Assembly: GCA_026724425.1 (NCBI GenBank)
Contig: JAIUCV010000023.1
Location: 1,488,001-1,552,000 of the forward strand
Direction: 5' to 3'
Origin: Erythrophleum ivorense
Taxonomy: Eukaryota > Streptophyta > Magnoliopsida > Fabales > Fabaceae
DNA length: 64,000 nt
Below the pieces are notes generated by a model, which saw nothing but the letters and a program-made list of their open reading frames with translations, was not told the DNA's origin and made no database searches. Positions 24,061-36,386 of this stretch are shown here, piece after piece (the stretch's first letter is position 1; every line of letters starts with the position of its first letter). Position numbers and translations under genes: made by a program.

Positions 24061-24800
24061 ATCTTTGGTGATGGATAATGTAAAATCACTAAGAGTTATT
24101 TGGTTATGGCACATGGAAATAGGTTTTCTAGTTTGTTTTGGACCAATGGTTTAGTTTCCTTTGATATTGCTAATATAGTTGAGTGTGATAGTTCCTTAGT
24201 GTTATGGCACAAGAAGCTTAGCCACATTAGTGAGAAAGGACTTGGTTGCTTGGCCAAGAAGAATCTCCTTTCAAGATTGAAAGGTGTAAGATTGATAAAG
24301 TGTGTTCATTGCTTAGTTAGGAAACAAAATAGAGTTTCTTTCAAAATCCATCCCTTTTCAAGAAAATTAGAGTTGCTTGAGTTTGTGCATTATGATCTCT
24401 GTGGTCTTTCAAAGGTAAAATCCTTAGGTGGTTTACTTTATTTTGTGACTTTCATTGCTGACTATTCAAGGAAACTTTGGATTTATGCCTTGAAATCAAA
24501 AGATCAAGTACTTGGTGTCTTTAAGAAATTTTAGGCTTTTGTTGAGTGAAAAATAGAAAAGAAACTGAAATGTATTCACACTAACAATTATGGTGAATAT
24601 TGTGGACCATTTAATGAATATTGGAAATAGCAAGGTATTAGATAGTAGAAGATGCCTCCCAAGACTCCTTGGTTGAATGGCCTAATAGAGAGGATGAATA
24701 GGACATTGATGGAGATAGTTAGATGTTTGCTTTCCATAGTAAAGTTGCCTAGTTCATTTTAGGATGAGGCTTGATATACTACACAAGTTATTAATTCATC
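24061..24800 (+). pseudogene. Copia integrase remnant
   Basis: An open segment at 24,100-24,534 starts with MAHGNRFSSLFW. It contains the integrase HHCC zinc-binding module (LWHKKLSHIS...KCVHC, about 24,206-24,312), then the start of the catalytic core (VHYDLCG with the first Asp). Further on, the second catalytic motif reads IHTNNYGEY where copia has a TDN-type motif, so this Asp has become Asn. NGLIERMNRTLMEI retains the Glu. Stops at 24,532 and beyond break the frame. Confidence 0.88.
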
Positions 24801-25399
24801 TCTTATTGTTGCCCTATAGTCTAATGTTCTTAAGCAAGTGTGGTATGGCAAGGATGTTTCCTATGACCACTTATGTGTATTTGGTTATATAGTATTTGTA
24901 CATGTGCCAATAGATGATAGGTTTAAGTTAAAGGCCATGACAAGATAGCGTATTTTCATTGGCTATAGTCATGATAAGTTTGGCTATAAATTTTATGGAC
25001 TAATTGAAATAAAGCTTGTTAGAAGTCATGGTGCTATTTTCATAGAGGATTAAACCATCGAAGCTATTAACAAGGAAAATAAGTCAAAGTTTAAGAGTAC
25101 TAATGGCCTAGTTCACTTAAAATTCCAACTTTAGTTGTAGCTCCTATCATACATATGCTTGATATAGCTAAAGTGTTACAATTATAATGATGTGTAGAAT
25201 CATGTTTTGGATGAATGAAGTGAGGGTAATGATGTTGATGATATGGAGATAGATGCTCCTACTCATGGAGTTATTGAGGAACTTACAGTTCCACTTATAA
25301 GGTTTACTAGATAAAAAGTTCCTTCTACTCATTATTTATCTGATGAATATATATTCCTCATTGATGGGGGAGAACCTTAGTACTATGAAAAGGCTTTAA

Positions 25400-26130
25400 A
25401 GAGTGAGCAAAAGGCTTAATAGGTTGCAGCAATGAAAGATGAGATGAAATCTCTGTACAATAATCATACTTTTAAGCCAGTCAAGTTGCCTAAAGGTGGG
25501 AAAGCTTTAAAAAATTGATGGATGTACAAGTTAAAGAATAAAGAAGGTGTTTCATCTTCATGGTATAAAGTTAGATTATTTGTTAAAGGCTTCGATAAAA
25601 AAAAAAATTGACTTTGAGGAAAAATTCTCACTTGTTGTTAAAGTGTCTTTTATTCGAGTTTTTCTTAGTTTGGTAGCTAGCCTTAATTTAGAGGTTGAGC
25701 ATATAGATGTGAAAACTACTTTCCTTTTTTGTGATTTGGAGGAGGAGATTTACATGGAACAACTTGAGGGTTTTATGATGAAGGATAAAGAGAATTATGT
25801 TTCCAAATTGATAAAGAGTTTGTATGGGTTAAAACAAGTTCCAAGGTGGTGGTACAAGAAATTTGAGTTTATTATGATCTAATAGGCATACAAGAAGACT
25901 ACTTCTTATCATTGTGTGCTTGTGCCAAAATTCTCTAACAATGACTTCATCATTTTACTATTTTATCTTGATGATATACCAATTGTTGGTTATGATTCTT
26001 CCAAATTTGATAAGTTGAAAAAAGAGCTTAGTAAGTCTTTTGCAATGAAAGACTTAAGACTTTCAAGACAAATTCTTGGAATACACGTTAATCATGATAG
26101 AGAAGCCAAGAAGTTGTGGTTATCTTAAAA
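25400..26130 (+). pseudogene. Copia reverse transcriptase remnant
   Basis: Segments at 25,547-25,882 and 25,916-26,128 carry typical copia RT peptides: HIDVKTTFL, EEIYMEQLEGF, SLYGLKQVPRWWYKKF and the catalytic FYLDDIPIVG with both Asp residues kept, then MKDLRLSRQILGI. Between integrase and here (about 24,800-25,400) the linker is translatable only in fragments, with many stops. The element cannot encode an active polyprotein. Confidence 0.9.
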
Positions 26131-26564
26131 GAAGTATAGTGAGAAGACTTAGTAGTTTAACATAAGCAAAGCTAAAGTGATAAACACACCTCTTGCTACT
26201 CACTTTAGGCTTAGCATTAGACATGCCCTTTTTAGTGATGATAAGAAAGAAGAAATATAGTGTATTCCTTTTTACATTTGTAGTAAAAAGTTTGATGTAT
26301 ACAATGGTTTGCACAATGCTAGATATGGCCCATGCATTTGTTTTTGTTAGTCCTTTCTCTCCAATCATAGTAGATTGCATTAGAATGCTATGAAGTGGAT
26401 TCAGAAATATCTCTAGGGTACTTCTAATTTGAAACTCTATTTTGAAATTGGCGAACATGTTCTTTGTGGTTATATAGATTCAAACATGGCTGAGGATGTG
26501 GATACCAAAAGGTCTACTTCTAGCTATTTGATTGCCTCTATAGAAAGAGCTATGGCATGACAAT
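26131..26564 (+). pseudogene. Copia RNase H, first part
   Basis: KWIQKYL near 26,397, then LKLYFEIGEH, GYIDSNMAEDVDTKRSTSSYL and SIERAMA follow the copia RNase H pattern, with the DADWAGD-type motif reduced to DSNMAED. It is cut by a solo LTR after 26,564. The domain resumes at 30,291. Confidence 0.88.
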
Positions 26565-29500
26565 TGTAACATCCGGTACATTGTACAATCACCGGAACGG
26601 GCATGTTTGAAAAGCAAGTCCCTTGAAATGAGTGATTCAAGGCCAAATAAAATTTGAATAAAATTTTAAATAATAGAAAACAAGGATTTGAGCCTTGAGT
26701 TGCCCAAAAACCGGGGTCGGAGTGATTCAAAAAATTTACCGAAAGGCCAGTGACATTTTTGTAAATAAGTGCAATTTTAGAAAAACACCTAGGAGGGCTT
26801 TTTAAATGGAAATTTTGAGTTTCCCAGGGTTCTTAGAGGCCCCAAAAGCCATGGGAAGCCCTGGGACTGGTAAAGCCCCTCCGGTGTACTTTTTCTAACG
26901 TCAGTTGATCTAAACTTTGACCAGTTCATTTGAGAAGGTTTTAGCTCTGATTTGAGTGATTCCAAAGGTATTTTATTAAATTGGGAATCTTAATTTTATG
27001 ATGGAAAGATGATTCTAAAAAAGGATCTAAAACGAAGCCAAACTAAAAATGCCATTATGGAAGGGCAAAAATGGAAACAAAGTGTACAAAAGAAGCTTCC
27101 AAACTCCCTTTTTAAGTCACGTTCAGCTTCCGCCCTCTCTAAACTGACTTTCTTCTGCCCAAATCTCAGAAATGGAGTTGCTGTCTTAGGCATACAAAGG
27201 GAGGAAATTTTGGAGGAAGAAAAGCCAAAGAAAGGGTGAGAAAGTATCAGAGGAGGAAAATTCGAAATTTAAGGAGGAGAAAGAGGGAAGAGGAAGGGCT
27301 CTTGAAAGAAGCTTGATTACAAGGTAGTTTCTCTCCCTTTGATGCTTCTTTTTCTCCTTCTCCTCTTCTATGGTAGGATGTCTCAAACAGAACCATGAAG
27401 AGGGAAGAGTTTCTATTTTATAATCCAAAAGAATCCATCACACTAAGCAATGGGAAGATGGATTATACCAAAGAAATGCATGAAAAACTAATAAAACTCA
27501 AGTTGGAAAAGTGTAGGGTGCTTGAACATAAGTTAAAATCTGGGTTTATTCAAGACTTCCCCATCATATGTGAGTGTTTGTTTGAGTTTCTAATACTCCT
27601 ACGGAGCCTCCCAAGTGCCCCATCCATTAAGGAAAAATCCCAAACTCCATGGCGCTTTAATAGAAGAATAACTAGGTCAAGACCCTTAGAGATAGCTAGG
27701 GAATGTTTTAAATAGTTCCAAACTTGGTTTGGAACTTTATATGATAAAAGAAGATAGGAGAAATCCTTGGAAAAAATTTGGAAGCTTTAGGTTGGGAGAT
27801 GAGGCAATGGCTTCCATAATGTAACCTTATGAAGTAACATGGACCTAGGTTTGTGAAAGTGAGTGTGTGATGGCTTCAAGGACCTTAAATGAGGTCAAGA
27901 GGTCTAAATATGGCAAGAGAATGGAACCAAGAATGTTAATTATGGTAGTTGCTTCATTATGTCCTTAATGGAACCATATTGTGACAAATAAATCAAAGTG
28001 TAGTCTTAAGAGTGAGTTGGATGTCATAATTTGTTCCAAGAGTATAATTTAGTATTTTTTATTTTGAATAGGCCAAAGAAATCCAACCCCACCTCCTTGT
28101 GTTTGTGGAACCGAAAAGGAGAAAAAACAAGCAAAGTAAAGCTTGAATTTGCACCATGGTAGCTCTCCACCTTTTCTTATTGCATTTTCTTGTTGCATAT
28201 GATGTCATTGTGTGCTTGTATGTATGTTTATATGTTTGAGACATGCCACTTGATGTTATGTTGCTATTTTGGTACTAATATGTTTTTTTGAATGTCTTTA
28301 AATGATGGAAATGGCTCATAAGGGTGAGGTAGTGCCAAAAGTCCCTTAATGTGAGTGAGGAGATGCCAAAAGTCTCATGGCATGGGTGAGACAAGGCCAA
28401 AAGTCTCTTGGATGGGTGAGGCTAAGTCAAAAGTCCCAAAATCCAAGAGTGAGGTAATCCAAAAGTCCTAGAAATAGGGTGAGGCTAACCCAAAAGTCCC
28501 TAGAGCTCATTCTTATTCTTGACATGTGTTTGTGACATAAAAATGTGGAAATTGAATGCTTCATCGATTGAGTAGTTACATACTTGTACCTTTGACATGT
28601 TATATGCCTTGAAAATGTTCTTGAATAGGAGTATGAGCTATTGAGATTCAATGAATCTCATCCCCTCCTTTCTCTCATCTCATATGATCTAGGTGGAGTT
28701 CAAGATCCAAAGGATGAAAGCCAAGGAGCTTAAATCTCCATCTCTTAGTAAATCTTTCTATTTTGATGTACTATGATGACTAGAATGTAAAAGTAGATAT
28801 GTAAATATTATTTTTGAGCCATGACACTTTGAACAAGTGTAAAACTATGTAAAGTTAGTGTATGTATCAAGAATAGAGTTTAATGAATTGAATTATGTAT
28901 TTTGACCACTTGGGAGCCCACCTGTGTATGTATGTTTATGGGAGTGGCATGGTGAATTTGAATTGCATGAGAGTTTAGACCTTATGAGGGACTTATTTAT
29001 GCTCTATTTATGCTTTCTAAGTTACTCAAATGTGTGTGGAACCATGGATGACTTATTTGACCTAAAGTTGCCTCTTGTTGGGACCAAAATTGTCATATTC
29101 TTGAGCTATAACAAAGTCTAACCAAATGACCTCTTCTTGACTTTAAAATTTTCATGCAAGTAGATCTTGCCTATAGATTTTTGGGAAGCTAAAGATCAGG
29201 TCATTTGGGGGTCTGTGGAATTTTCTATGATTTTTCAAAGTTGGTATCAGAATTTCGGATTTGCACTGGTACTATTCATTTGGTCAGTTGTGAAATTGTG
29301 TCATCCGAGGGGCAAACGTGGTCTAATGGCTATGAAATTTTATAGTTAGAAACTAGGCATTAACGGTGACTTTTAGCAACTAGAAACACCTCATTTGGAG
29401 GTCTGAGCTGAGAGATATGAATTTTTGAATTTCTGGGACAATAGCAGTAGCTCAGCATGACCTGAGTCACTGTTCCATTGAATTTGGGTAGCTAAGCATG

Positions 29501-30290
29501 CTTTCTTTGGTCTGAATCTATTTTTATCATAAATTTAACGTTCATAGATTTCCAAATTGGTATTATTTGCATGGATTTTATTTTTTTGGAATTAATTAGA
29601 CATTTTCGAAGTTCATAGTAGATACTTGCATTAGTATCAGTAGCTGTCCGAACCTTTACCCCTTTTCGCATGTCAAACGCTTTCTGTGTTATGTTTCATG
29701 GCTTGGAAATATTTTTGGCATAAATTAGACATGTTTAGCTTTCTATAATGGCCAAGAATGAACAATTTCAATTTTTCTAGAATTAGTTATGAATTTTGAA
29801 ACTTCCTATCAGTAAACTGAACCAGTGGCCCAGACAACAGCAACCCCAGTGGCTTTTCGGATGTCAAATGTTCTCCCCTTAATGATTCATGAGCTAAAAT
29901 ATTTTTATCATGTGGTAGACATCTAGAGCTTTTTGGAATGGTAAATTTTGTTGGATTTTGAATTTTGTAGATTTAGTTATGAATTTCCGAAGTTGTGACA
30001 GAAAAACTGAAATTCTGGCCGAAAATAATAGTGTGAGTTTGATGGTCCCCTTTGAATTCCACGAGTTGTGGGCCAAATTTGGTTATGCAAATGAGTTGTA
30101 TGTATGTAATTAAATATGAGAATGTGTTGTATGAGCTAATATAGTCCGTGTGACACCGAATGAAATTTTTATACGCGACGTAACGCGAAATAGGGCATTA
30201 TTTTAATGTCATTTTCCATTCCCTTTTGTTCAATTGATCATGTGAGACTTAGAAATGATCGGAAGAATGCTAGAAATATATGGTGTTACA
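26565..30290 (+). mobile_element. Solo LTR, 3.73 kb, sense, perfect ACAAT duplication
   Basis: Begins TGTAACATCCGG and ends ATGGTGTTACA. ACAAT flanks it at 26,560-26,564 and 30,291-30,295. Removing it restores the copia RNase H reading, which proves the insertion. It has no internal region. It includes a promoter-like early part, a six-unit array at 28,319-28,505 and the ATTGAGATTCAATGAATCTCATC block near 28,642. Open frames inside are short and unlike any known protein. Confidence 0.94.
28319..28505 (+). repeat. Six-unit GTGAGG...CCAAAAGTC array in the LTR
   Basis: Six imperfect units of 30-35 bp, each with GTGAGR at the front and YCAAAAGTCYC about 10 bases later. The same array lies at the same relative place in the other long LTRs: about 15,525-15,715 and 21,178-21,390 (antisense), 33,872-34,052, 41,778-41,890 (four units), 56,938-57,054 and 59,266-59,455. 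Not a CRISPR: the units are contiguous, variable and have no unique spacers. Confidence 0.85.
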
Positions 30291-30675
30291 ACAATCTAGG
30301 TTGTAGAAGTTTGTTGCATTGTCTACTATAGAGGTTAAGTTCATTGCTAGTACCAAAGCATGTAAAGATTGCTTAGATGAAGAAATTTATACTTGAACCT
30401 GGGTTTACACAAAATAGGTATTTTTAGTTTTGTGATAATATAATGTTATTTATTTGGCCAAGAATCCCCCTTTTCATGGTAAATCTAAGTATATTGATGT
30501 GTAGTATCACTGGATATGAGATATTATAAATTCTAAGTCACTAGAGTTTAAGAAGATTCACATTGATGACAAGTGTTTAGATATGTTGACGAAGTCTTGA
30601 CCTAGGAGAAAGTTTGAAGCTTGTCATTCGAGTGCCAGTATGGCAGATGCCTCCACTTGAGTTGGAAGGGGACTT
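30291..30675 (+). pseudogene. Copia RNase H end and polypurine tract
   Basis: Continues from 26,564: KFVALSTIEVKFIASTKACKD, a match for the copia ALSTTEAEYIA motif, then KSKYIDV*YHWI and DMLTKS near the end. Several stops. It ends in the purine-rich GAGTTGGAAGGGGA just before the 3' LTR, the likely polypurine tract (about 30,658-30,671). Confidence 0.88.
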
Positions 30676-30961
30676 TATTGTAGGTCCTTTTTCAAGTGGA
30701 CCCACATGCCTTAATGAAAAAAAGTTGTTGGTTGCTTTATTTAAAGTGATATGTGGCTCAAGATTTGATATGAAAGAAGGAAACCATGAGATGTGAAAAT
30801 AGGTTTTCTTTTTTACTTCCATATGAAATGCAGTGTTGTCATAGAAGGAAGAGTGAAAATTGCTCACTTGATGATCTTGATTGTAAGGTCATTTGTGCTC
30901 CAATCTTTATGAAATTTCAATGTGTTATTCTTGACACTGACAATTGTATTTGTGTAGTTAG

Positions 30962-31021
<60 letters not shown>

Positions 31022-31310
31022 TACTCTATTTGTTAGGTTTCTATATCTATGTCCCTAGGCTTTGTGTATTGTCACTATGGTGATTTTTACTTTGTTGATA
31101 GTGAGTAAGGACTAGATTGAGTTTTTGAAAATTGTTAGAGACTCATTGCTATACTCATTAATCTATTGATAGTGAAATCTTTTCAGACCAAGTCTCGTGG
31201 GTTTTACCTTTCACATTGAGGGAGTTTTTTACGTTAAAAATTGTGTTTTCTCCAATTCTTATTATGTTGTGTGTATATATATATCTATTGTTTGGAATAT
31301 TTTATGCACA
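30676..31310 (+). repeat. Copia 3' LTR
   Basis: Aligns with 19,040-19,580. It is longer mainly through an ATT microsatellite at 30,962-31,021. It ends TTTATGCACA. Unexpectedly, similarity to the copia primer site and leader continues past its end (31,311-31,341). Confidence 0.82.
30962..31021. repeat. (ATT)n microsatellite
   Basis: About twenty uninterrupted ATT units, absent from the 5' LTR at the same place. A poly-leucine frame across it is an artefact. Confidence 0.95.
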
Positions 31311-31949
31311 TTACTATCAGCTCCTCATAGGTTCTTTCAAGTAGGGAAAATTTTTAATTTTTCTTGTTTTTATTACACTTGGGTATATCCTTTTTAACAA
31401 GTGTTTATAAATGTTGTCTTGAGCAATAAATCTAACCCCTACAATAGCAACAAAAATTCATAACTAGTTAAGTTCTCAATTTTTTTGTTATTAGTTCATT
31501 TTAACCATTTGGTAGCTAGGGCTTTAAATTAAGTTAAAACATGAAACTATGAAAATGTTTTAACTTACCAACAATGGCTGAATGAAGGTGGTGGTGCCTC
31601 CTCCAACACTTTTAGTACCAATGATTATACCTTTCCAATACCATCTCCTACCAATGTCATATTCTTTGCCTTTATCTTAACCTATTCATTTTAAACTCCA
31701 GCCTTCACATATATCTCGTATCTCTCACCACTACTCTTCACCCATCTTTAGCCACCATAACATCAGCCAGAGAAACTGGGGAACATAAGTAATAGCTTCC
31801 TATCTCCATGTTGAAACCATGTTAGAGACCTATTTTGGTAAGATGGTTCTTGGTATTGAGCCTTGTTTAGAGCCAAAATATTACTTAACAACTTAATAAT
31901 GTTGTTGGATGTCAAGGGCGACATGTAGTCTTGAACTCCAAGCTCGTAG
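31311..31949 (+). other. Spacer with a leader-like start
   Basis: The first 30 bp (TTACTATCAGCTCCTCATAG...) resemble the copia primer site and leader. The rest is AT-rich, with no gene recognised. Confidence 0.5.
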
Positions 31950-34900
31950 TGTAACATCCGGTTCCTTGAAAATGAAAGAAAACGTGAGAAACGTGACGTA
32001 CAGTTTCTCCGTTAATGAATGAAACTCACTAGATACAAAAGGAAGTCCTCCAAAATGATATAGTTAAGGTCTCAAAAATTTGGGAAGCATTCTAAACTCC
32101 TAAAAATGAGAATCCCAGGCTTAGACGGAAAGAAAAATAAAGCTAGATTAAAGAAACAATTTCTTACAAAAAGCTTACGAAACGTAATGGAATTTTCGTA
32201 ATTTTGAACAAATTTTGGAATTCACATAGGAGGGCTCTTCAAATGAAAGTTTTGAGTTCTTCGGGGTTCTCAGAGGCCCTAAAAATCATGGAAAGCCCCA
32301 GGACAGTTAAAACCCCTCTGGTGGACGTTTTTCAACGTCAGTATACCTGAACTTTAACGGATTTGTTTGGGAAGGTTTTAGCTTTGATTTAAGTGATTCC
32401 AAAGGCATTTTACTAAATTGGGAACCTAAATTTCATAGGAAAAAAGATGGTTCTAAAGAAAGAGTTAAAACAAAGGAGAAACGAAAATGCCAAGAACGAG
32501 GAGTAAAATGAGAATTTTTGAAAAGTGTAACTTACTCCCACCTATATATATGATGCACCCTTCTTCTCCCTTCATTATGCACGTCCATCTTCTGCCCAAA
32601 ACTAGAGGAAAACCCTAGGGGATGAGGTGCACAAGAGGAGGAAGAAAAGGAGGAGAAATTCAAGGTAGAATGGTATGGATTTTCATGGTTTTTCATACTC
32701 TTTCTTTTCCAAACCTCTTTTCCTTCATGCTCCTTTGTTTCCTATGATTATAATGAAGTTTGAAAATCAGTTTTAAGGGAGAAATTGAGGAGAAAATTCG
32801 GATTTGAAGAGAGGAGTTCAAAGACACAAGATTCAAGTGAGAAAAAGCAAGAAAATAAGGTAATTTCTCTTCCTATGGTTGTCATCTTTAGTTCCCTTCT
32901 CCACCATTTCGCCCCAGTTGAGAAAAACCTAGGAGGAGATGATTTTTAGGCATAACCAAGCATGAATCTAAGGAAAAAGGGTGTGGAGATTAAGAATATG
33001 CAAAGGGAATTATCAAAAAACCATTAGATTTCAAGATGCAAATTCTAGGGTTTTGTGTGCACCTTCCAAAATTTGATTTCATATGATAATTCCTAGGCCT
33101 AATTAAGAGTTTAAATGAGCTCCTAAAATCCCTAAGATGCTCCCCACATGCTTCCTCCTTCAAGAAAACAAAGAAAATTCCAAGGAGGCCAAAAAGGGGC
33201 ATAGTCTCGGTCAAGCATGGATGGAGTAGCTAGGGAGAGTTTTAAATTTTTCCAAGCCCGTCTTTTTGTCATATATGATGAATGAATATGAGGGGAGGCC
33301 TTGGAGAAAATTTAAAACTCATAGAAAGTGAGTTAGTGCTTTAGGTTCCATATTATGACCTAAAGAAGCAACATGCAGTTAGGCTCTTTGTTTTGATTGT
33401 GTGATGAATCCAAGAGGCTTAAAAGGAGTCAAGAATCATATTTGAAATGAAAGAATGAAGCCTAGAAATTATTTGAGGAGTGTTGCTTCATTAGGTGCAT
33501 TTATGGACCATAATGGTGTTTATAGAATAACCTAGTGTCTAAGCAAGTTGTGTGACCTTAGAAATTGTTTCATGAACCTAATTTGCTTTCATAAATTGTA
33601 TCTAGGCTAAGAGAAATCTTTCCCACACTTTTGTGGGTGTGTGGCCGAAGCAAGGGAGGGATTTTCAAGAGAAAAAGTGTGTAATTGTGTGCAAGGTAGC
33701 TCTCTCCACCTTCTCTCATGCATGGATACGTGTGTAGCTTGTCTTAGAATGTGTGTATGTGTATTTTCAAGCCATGAAAAGTATGCTAGCATGATTTTAT
33801 ATGCCATGATTTCATGATGACATATTATATTTTCAAATGAATGTATAATGTTTGTTTGAACTTGCTTGAGTGTGGAGAGGCCAAGAACTTTTAACCATTT
33901 TGAGGATGAGCCAAGAACCCTTGAGATTGGTTGAGACAAAGCAAAAAGTCTCCCAAAAGCAAAGTGGGCTCTCAAGAGTATGGTTGAGTCCAAGAATCTC
34001 TTAAAGAATGGGTGAGGCAAGTCCAAAATCTATAAGGAAAAGTGTGAGGCCAATCCATTCACTTGGTGAGCTCTTGAATGTCTTGTATGATTGATTCACA
34101 TGCCAAGCTTCCTTCTTGAATGTTCATGACTTCCATTGTATCCATGCATGCATTTTCAAGACTTGCTTTGCATATATTATGTATGATTGAATAGGAGATG
34201 AGCTATTGGGATTCTTTGAATATCATCCTCTCCTCTCCAATGATCTAATATGCTAGGTAGACCAATTAGAGATGATAATGGGAGCCAACAACATTGAAGA
34301 AAGGAGATTGACAACCAAATGCTTAAGTTTTGTCAAAGATCATAATTGTGGTCATATGATGTAATCCTTTGATGTATATATTCTATGACCTCTTAGACAT
34401 GTGTAATTATGATATTATGTGATGTGTAAATGTATGGATAGGATGTATGAACCCTATAATAGAATCTGGGTATGTAATTCCATGGTATGCAATTTGGAAG
34501 TTTGATGTAATGTGTATAAGTATGGATGGAAAGGCCAAAATGAGATGCATGAGGTTTGGGACCATTTGGGTAGTTCAAACAAGTCCTAAATGTGCTTTTA
34601 GACTTGCCCAAAAGGTACCAAGGCTAAGAGAAAACCATTTGGTCACTTTGGTATCCCATATGGAGCAAAAAATGACCATAATGAAACCCTATGTCACTTT
34701 GTAGCCAAATGAGTTATTCTTGGTCTGAGATTTGGCATGCAATTAGGTCTTATTAAGAGCTTTTTATGAAGCTAAAGATCATAATTTTTGGAGGTTTACA
34801 TAATATTTGAGAATTTTTCAAAGTTGGCAATTTTTCTGGTTTTGGTTTGCTGCACTATTCATTTGGTCCAAAAATAAATTCTATCACACAAGGCTCAAAT

Positions 34901-35677
34901 GATGTCCAATTGCCACAAAATTTTATACAAAAAAACTAGACACTCACAATGACTCGTATGAACTAGAAGCACCTCATTTGAAGGTCTAGGAGGGAGATAT
35001 GAATTTTTAAAGATTCTATCCAGTATCAGGACCTTTACTCGACCAGAGTTATTGTTCATCAAATTCTGAGGTTTGGGTTCCTGAGCTGGTTTGGAAATAT
35101 TTTTTCCCTCTAGTTAACATCCATAGCTTTCTATATTGGTATCAATTGTATGGATTGAATTTTTTTGGAATTAATTAGACATTTTCAAAATTTGCTGCAG
35201 AATCTGTGATAGCATCAAGAGGTAGTTTGACCTCTGGACTGTTTTGGATGTCAAACGCCCCTTGTGATATATGTTATGGTCTAGGCATATTTTTAGTGTG
35301 AATTAAACATCCATAGCTTTCCAAAATAGCCAAGAATGTGTGATTTCGATTTTTCTAGAATTAGTTATGATTTTTCAAAGTTTGGTAAAAAAAGGGGCAA
35401 ATTTGGCCAAAATTAAACCTTCATATTCTATGTTTCTTTTTAGTTTCCATGAGTTGTGGGCATAATTTTATGATGCAAATGAGTTGTATTGATGTAATTA
35501 AATATGAGAATGCATAGTATGGGTCACGCAGTTCACGTGACACTGAATGGAAATTTTAAACATGATGCAATGTGAAAATACTCATTATTTTAGTCTACCT
35601 TTCTTTACATCCTCATGAAATTAATGATGTGAAGCTCATGAATGTCATGAAAATGAGCTAGAATTTATGGTGTTACA
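31950..35677 (+). mobile_element. Solo LTR, 3.73 kb, sense
   Basis: Begins TGTAACATCCGGTTCC and ends ATGGTGTTACA. The flanks are CGTAG (31,945-31,949) and TGTAG (35,678-35,682), one mismatch out of five. The length is within 2 bp of the copy at 26,565. It carries the tandem array at about 33,872-34,052. The right flank lies inside the Athila-like 3' LTR. The left flank does not match the missing end of that LTR, so either DNA was lost or the LTR formed by recombination between different elements. Confidence 0.85.
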
Positions 35678-36386
35678 TGTAGAACTGCACTTTTGTCAAC
35701 AATACGAAGGCAAACTATTTCACACTTGACCAGAGACACACGTAGAATCCTAATGTGGTTCATAATGAATTTAATTGATTAATCAATCGATTAAATCAAA
35801 TTATGTTCTCAGATAGATCAAATGAATCAGAATTTATGCAACTAAAATCATCTAACCATAATGATAATAATTACACAAAAACAAAAAGAAGAAAAATGAA
35901 ATACTTCTAAAATTAAAATTCAAACTAGAGTTCTATATAAACATGGACTCAAGTTCCCTATCAGGTTTAGACTCTAGATTGATCACCAAGAAAATTAGCA
36001 ACCAATGGATGAAGATGAAAACAAGAGTAAGAAGTAGAGAAGATGGAGTGTATTATATGGTGATGTCTTCTCTTCTTTAAATAGGCAAAGTTGCCTTCTC
36101 CCATAAGAAATCTAACACTAATCTTGAAGCTAATCTTGAAGTAATATCCAAATTCTTATAGGAGCCTTCTAATCCAATCCTTTTAGGAATATTCTATCAT
36201 GCAAAATACAATTAAAAAAATAATTAGGCCTTCATTGGATAAATATAATAAAAATGCATTTAAAGTCATTAATCTAAATTAAGTCCACTTAATATAAAAT
36301 AAGCTCAAAGTCATCAAATTACCTATAATAATTTAATATTAAGACTAAATATGAGGAATATAAAATATAATAATATTGAAATATCA
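35678..36386 (-). repeat. Athila-like element 3' LTR, truncated (709 bp left)
   Basis: On the minus strand it starts TGATATTTCAATATT at 36,386 and matches 63,052-63,760 along its length. The distal part is lost at the junction with the solo LTR at 35,677. Confidence 0.85.

Larger units (their letters stand above)
19040..31310 (+). mobile_element. Ty1/copia retrotransposon, decayed, with two nested solo LTRs
   Basis: LTRs at 19,040-19,580 and 30,676-31,310 flank copia genes in the order zinc knuckle, protease, integrase, reverse transcriptase, RNase H, which is the copia order. Most of gag is missing. The reading frame is broken by many stops and shifts. Two antisense/sense solo LTRs of about 3.7 kb interrupt it at 19,588 and 26,565, each with exact 5-bp duplications. 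Removing them leaves an element of about 4.9 kb. Confidence 0.88.

Noticed and set aside
28319..28505. CRISPR-like array
   Set aside because: Units are contiguous and imperfect with no unique spacers or cas genes; plant context.
30786..31058. Poly-leucine protein
   Set aside because: Translation of the (ATT)n microsatellite.
33607..34026. 139-codon antisense frame in the solo LTR
   Set aside because: Same array effect; no similarity to a known protein and not the same sequence as the Tekay LTR frame.
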